In this document: positions 14,120 to 15,763 of the stretch, piece after piece | Numbering within the stretch: the stretch's first letter is position 1 | Layout of the letters: each line of letters opens with the position of its first letter | The notes under the pieces: generated by a model | Told to the model about the DNA's origin: nothing | Databases searched by the model: none | What the model saw: the letters and a program-made list of their open reading frames with translations, nothing else | Program-made: the position numbers and the translations under genes | From: Rubrivivax sp. | GTDB taxonomy: Bacteria; Pseudomonadota; Gammaproteobacteria; Burkholderiales; Burkholderiaceae_C | DNA length: 15,763 nucleotides | Direction: 5' to 3' | Assembly (NCBI GenBank): GCA_020851615.1 | Contig: JADZCL010000007.1 | Location: 1-15,763, forward strand

Positions 14120-15606
14120 GCGCTCCCATGCAAGGCGGTGCTGCCCACCGCGTCAGGGTACAACAGCGCCAGCACGTCGGTGACGCTGCGCGCCAGCAGC
14201 GGCTGCAGCGCGGCCCCCAGGCGCTCGGCCTCGCCGGCGTTGTCGAAGGCCTTGGTGCGTGCGCTCCACACGGCGTCGAATGCGGCCGGCGTGCCCGCCA
14301 GCACCGCGTCCACCGCCTGCACCCAGTGCGGTGGCGCCTCGCCGTCGCGCCACTGGCCACGCCCGCGGCCGAAGTGCGCCACCGCCAAATAGCGCAGCAG
14401 CGCCGCACGCAGCAGCGCCTGCAGGGCCGCATCGGCCAGGCCGACCCAGCCGCGGTCGGTGCCGCGCACGACGTTCAGGCCGCGCGCCAGACCGGCGGCG
14501 CCGAGCGCGCCGAGCACGCTGCCGGCGATCATGCCGCCGCCAAGCGTGAGGCCGCCGCTGGCGACGTCGGCCGCCAGACCCGTGGCGGCACCGCTCACCA
14601 GGCCGCCAAGCACCGCGGCCGAGCCCTCGCCGACGCGGCGCCGCCATTCGACGTGTGCGCCCAGGCGCTCGAGCACGAGGCCCGTGGCCTGCCCGTGCAG
14701 GCCGTGCAGCGCGATCAACGCCGCCGTGCTGCGCCGCGTCTCGTCTTCGATCAGCGCCGCCACCTGGCGCTCGGCACCGTCGAGCGCTGCCGGGCGTGAC
14801 TCCGCCAGACCCAGCACCGAGCCGATCTGGCGCAGCGTGTCCTTCACCCCGCCGCCCTCGGGCAGCGCCACGTGCGTGGCCGCGAGTCGCGCCAGGCTTT
14901 GCGCCAGCGCCTGCACGGCGGTGTCGAACTGCTGCCGGCGCTGCTGCGCCCAGGCCTGCCGCAGTGCGGCCATCGCCTCCTGGCGTGGCGGCGGCAGTGC
15001 GGCCTGAACGGCCTGCCAGAGCGCGCCTTCCTGCACCCAGCAGCGCGCAAAGGCGTCCAGCGGCAGCACCGCGCGCACCTGCGGCCAACCTTGCAGCACC
15101 GCTTGCCAGCGCTGCACGTCGCGGGCGTCGGCATCGCCGGCGTGCGGGGGGCCGAGCTGGTTGAGCAACACCAGCACCGGCTTGCCGATCCAGTCGAGCA
15201 ATGCCATCTCCGGCTCGACGTAGCCGGCTGCCGCCGGGGGTTCGGCCGCGTTGACGAGGTAGAGCACGACGTCGCTCGTCTCGCGCACGTGGCGCACGAC
15301 GTGCTGGCTGGCCCAGAAGGGGCGGTCGCGCCAGCGGTCCCAGACTTCGGAGAGAAACCAGCCCAGCGGATTGCCTTGCTGACGCAGTCGGCGCACCAGG
15401 CGCGCGCTGTCGCCAAAGCCCGGGGTGTCCCACAGCGTGAGCGCGTTCCCGGCCGCGTCCTGCAGCAGCAGGTGCGGGTCGGCGAACTCGGTGACGTGCG
15501 GCGCGTCGCGCACCTCGCCGATGTCGCGCGCCAGCAGCGTGCGCGCCAGCGTGGTCTTGCCGACGTTGGTGTGCGAGACGAGGCTGAGGGAGATCGTGTC
15601 GGGCAT
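14116..15606 (-). CDS. GTPase with DUF3482 domain
   Basis: A 496-residue P-loop GTPase of the TRAFAC/Era-like group with a C-terminal DUF3482 region; its function is unknown. G1 is SHTNVGKT at residues 11-18 (Ser where the first P-loop Gly is usual). A conserved Thr39 or Thr-Glu pair follows as candidate switch I. G3 is DTPG at 60-63, and G4 reads NQLG at 149-152 instead of NKxD. A long Gly/Ala-rich hydrophobic stretch (about 323-375, AVLGGLVSGAATGLAADV and following) could form a membrane hairpin. Related proteins are often encoded beside a DUF2868 membrane protein; that partner is not adjacent here. The gene instead overlaps trkA by ATGA, making it first in a GTPase-trkA-trkH operon. The ATG at 15606 must be the start, because beta-1 and the P-loop follow at once, yet it lies directly against the upstream terminator and has no normal ribosome-binding site. 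Confidence 0.88.
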   Translation of the reverse strand: MPDTISLSLVSHTNVGKTTLARTLLARDIGEVRDAPHVTEFADPHLLLQDAAGNALTLWDTPGFGDSARLVRRLRQQGNPLGWFLSEVWDRWRDRPFWASQHVVRHVRETSDVVLYLVNAAEPPAAAGYVEPEMALLDWIGKPVLVLLNQLGPPHAGDADARDVQRWQAVLQGWPQVRAVLPLDAFARCWVQEGALWQAVQAALPPPRQEAMAALRQAWAQQRRQQFDTAVQALAQSLARLAATHVALPEGGGVKDTLRQIGSVLGLAESRPAALDGAERQVAALIEDETRRSTAALIALHGLHGQATGLVLERLGAHVEWRRRVGEGSAAVLGGLVSGAATGLAADVASGGLTLGGGMIAGSVLGALGAAGLARGLNVVRGTDRGWVGLADAALQALLRAALLRYLAVAHFGRGRGQWRDGEAPPHWVQAVDAVLAGTPAAFDAVWSARTKAFDNAGEAERLGAALQPLLARSVTDVLALLYPDAVGSTALHGSA

Positions 15607-15607
15607 G

Positions 15608-15632
15608 AAAAAAGCCCCGGCGGACCGGGGCT
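15608..15632 (-). terminator. Rho-independent terminator of the PEP-CTERM gene
   Basis: Perfect 8-bp stem AGCCCCGG (15613-15620) / CCGGGGCT (15625-15632) with a 4-nt loop. Read on the minus strand it is followed by six T residues (15608-15613, the last shared with the stem). It lies 22 bp after the stop of the PEP-CTERM gene, ending its transcript. The T-run stops one base before the ATG of the GTPase gene. Confidence 0.9.
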
Positions 15633-15654
15633 CGAATCATGGCACGAGGCCTGT

Positions 15655-15763
15655 TCAGCGCGTCTTGCGGCGACGGGCAGCCGCGACACCGGCCAGAGCC
15701 AGACCCATCAGCGCCAGCGAGCCGGGCTCGGGCACGTTCTGCTGTGGTGCGTCGTAGGTGTAG
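15655..15763 (-). CDS. PEP-CTERM sorting-signal protein, C-terminal fragment
   Basis: The last 35 codons of a gene that enters from the right edge; the stop TGA is at 15655-15657. The visible end is a textbook PEP-CTERM signal: the motif VPEPGSLALMG, a hydrophobic transmembrane helix (LALAGVAAA) and a basic tail (RRRKTR). Proteins with this tail are exported and processed by an exosortase (EpsH/XrtA type), usually in bacteria that make an extracellular polysaccharide or floc matrix. The preceding residues (YTYDAPQQN) say nothing about the main domain. The exosortase and EPS genes are not in this window. A rho-independent terminator follows within 25 bp, so it ends its transcription unit. The call rests on the motif and its terminal position, which are highly specific. 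Confidence 0.88.
   Translation of the reverse strand, partial: YTYDAPQQNVPEPGSLALMGLALAGVAAARRRKTR

Noticed and set aside
12668..14392. A 574-codon plus-strand frame opposite trkA
   Set aside because: Antisense shadow; the minus frame has both Rossmann motifs of TrkA.

Overview
The window is strongly GC-rich (by eye about 70%). It is densely coded on both strands with very short intergenic gaps, and four junctions have overlapping start and stop codons. The gene content (dapF - DUF484 - xerC, trkA - trkH, a DUF3482 GTPase, a PEP-CTERM protein end, and a membrane-anchored trehalose-6-phosphate synthase) suggests a free-living betaproteobacterium of the Burkholderiales, of the Rubrivivax/Leptothrix/Methylibium kind. 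This placement is inferred from gene order and protein style, not from a database search. No tRNA, rRNA, CRISPR array or insertion sequence was seen.

Layout. (1) 1-2087, plus strand: the 3' part of dapF, a DUF484 gene overlapping it by GTGA, and xerC starting one base after the DUF484 stop. This is the conserved enterobacterial-type dapF-yigA-xerC cluster without yigB. (2) 2241-4302, plus: a transmembrane chemoreceptor followed 43 bp later by a single-domain bacteriohemerythrin with all seven iron ligands, plausibly an oxygen-related sensing pair. (3) 4337-5461, minus: a Tat-exported DUF1513 beta-propeller-type protein. (4) 5514-9266, minus: a tightly coupled operon otsA-like -> otsB -> marR. 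The otsA-like protein has two membrane segments and a periplasmic domain in front of its GT20 catalytic domain. (5) 9345-11201, plus: a divergently transcribed GH15 glucoamylase/trehalase-family protein. It shares with the otsA-like gene a 78-bp gap holding the most conspicuous AT-rich island of the window. (6) 11223-15606, minus: DUF3482 GTPase -> trkA -> trkH, with an ATGA overlap at the first junction and 14 bp at the second, i.e. K+ uptake coupled to a GTPase. (7) 15607-15763, minus: a strong rho-independent terminator abutting the GTPase start codon, and the last 35 codons of a PEP-CTERM-sorted protein.

How the genes work together. Two osmotic-stress functions sit near each other: trehalose synthesis with a probable GH15 turnover enzyme, and potassium uptake. 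The two points most worth following up are the sensor-fused trehalose-6-phosphate synthase coupled to a MarR regulator, and the GTPase translationally coupled to TrkA whose start codon lies directly against the upstream gene's terminator.
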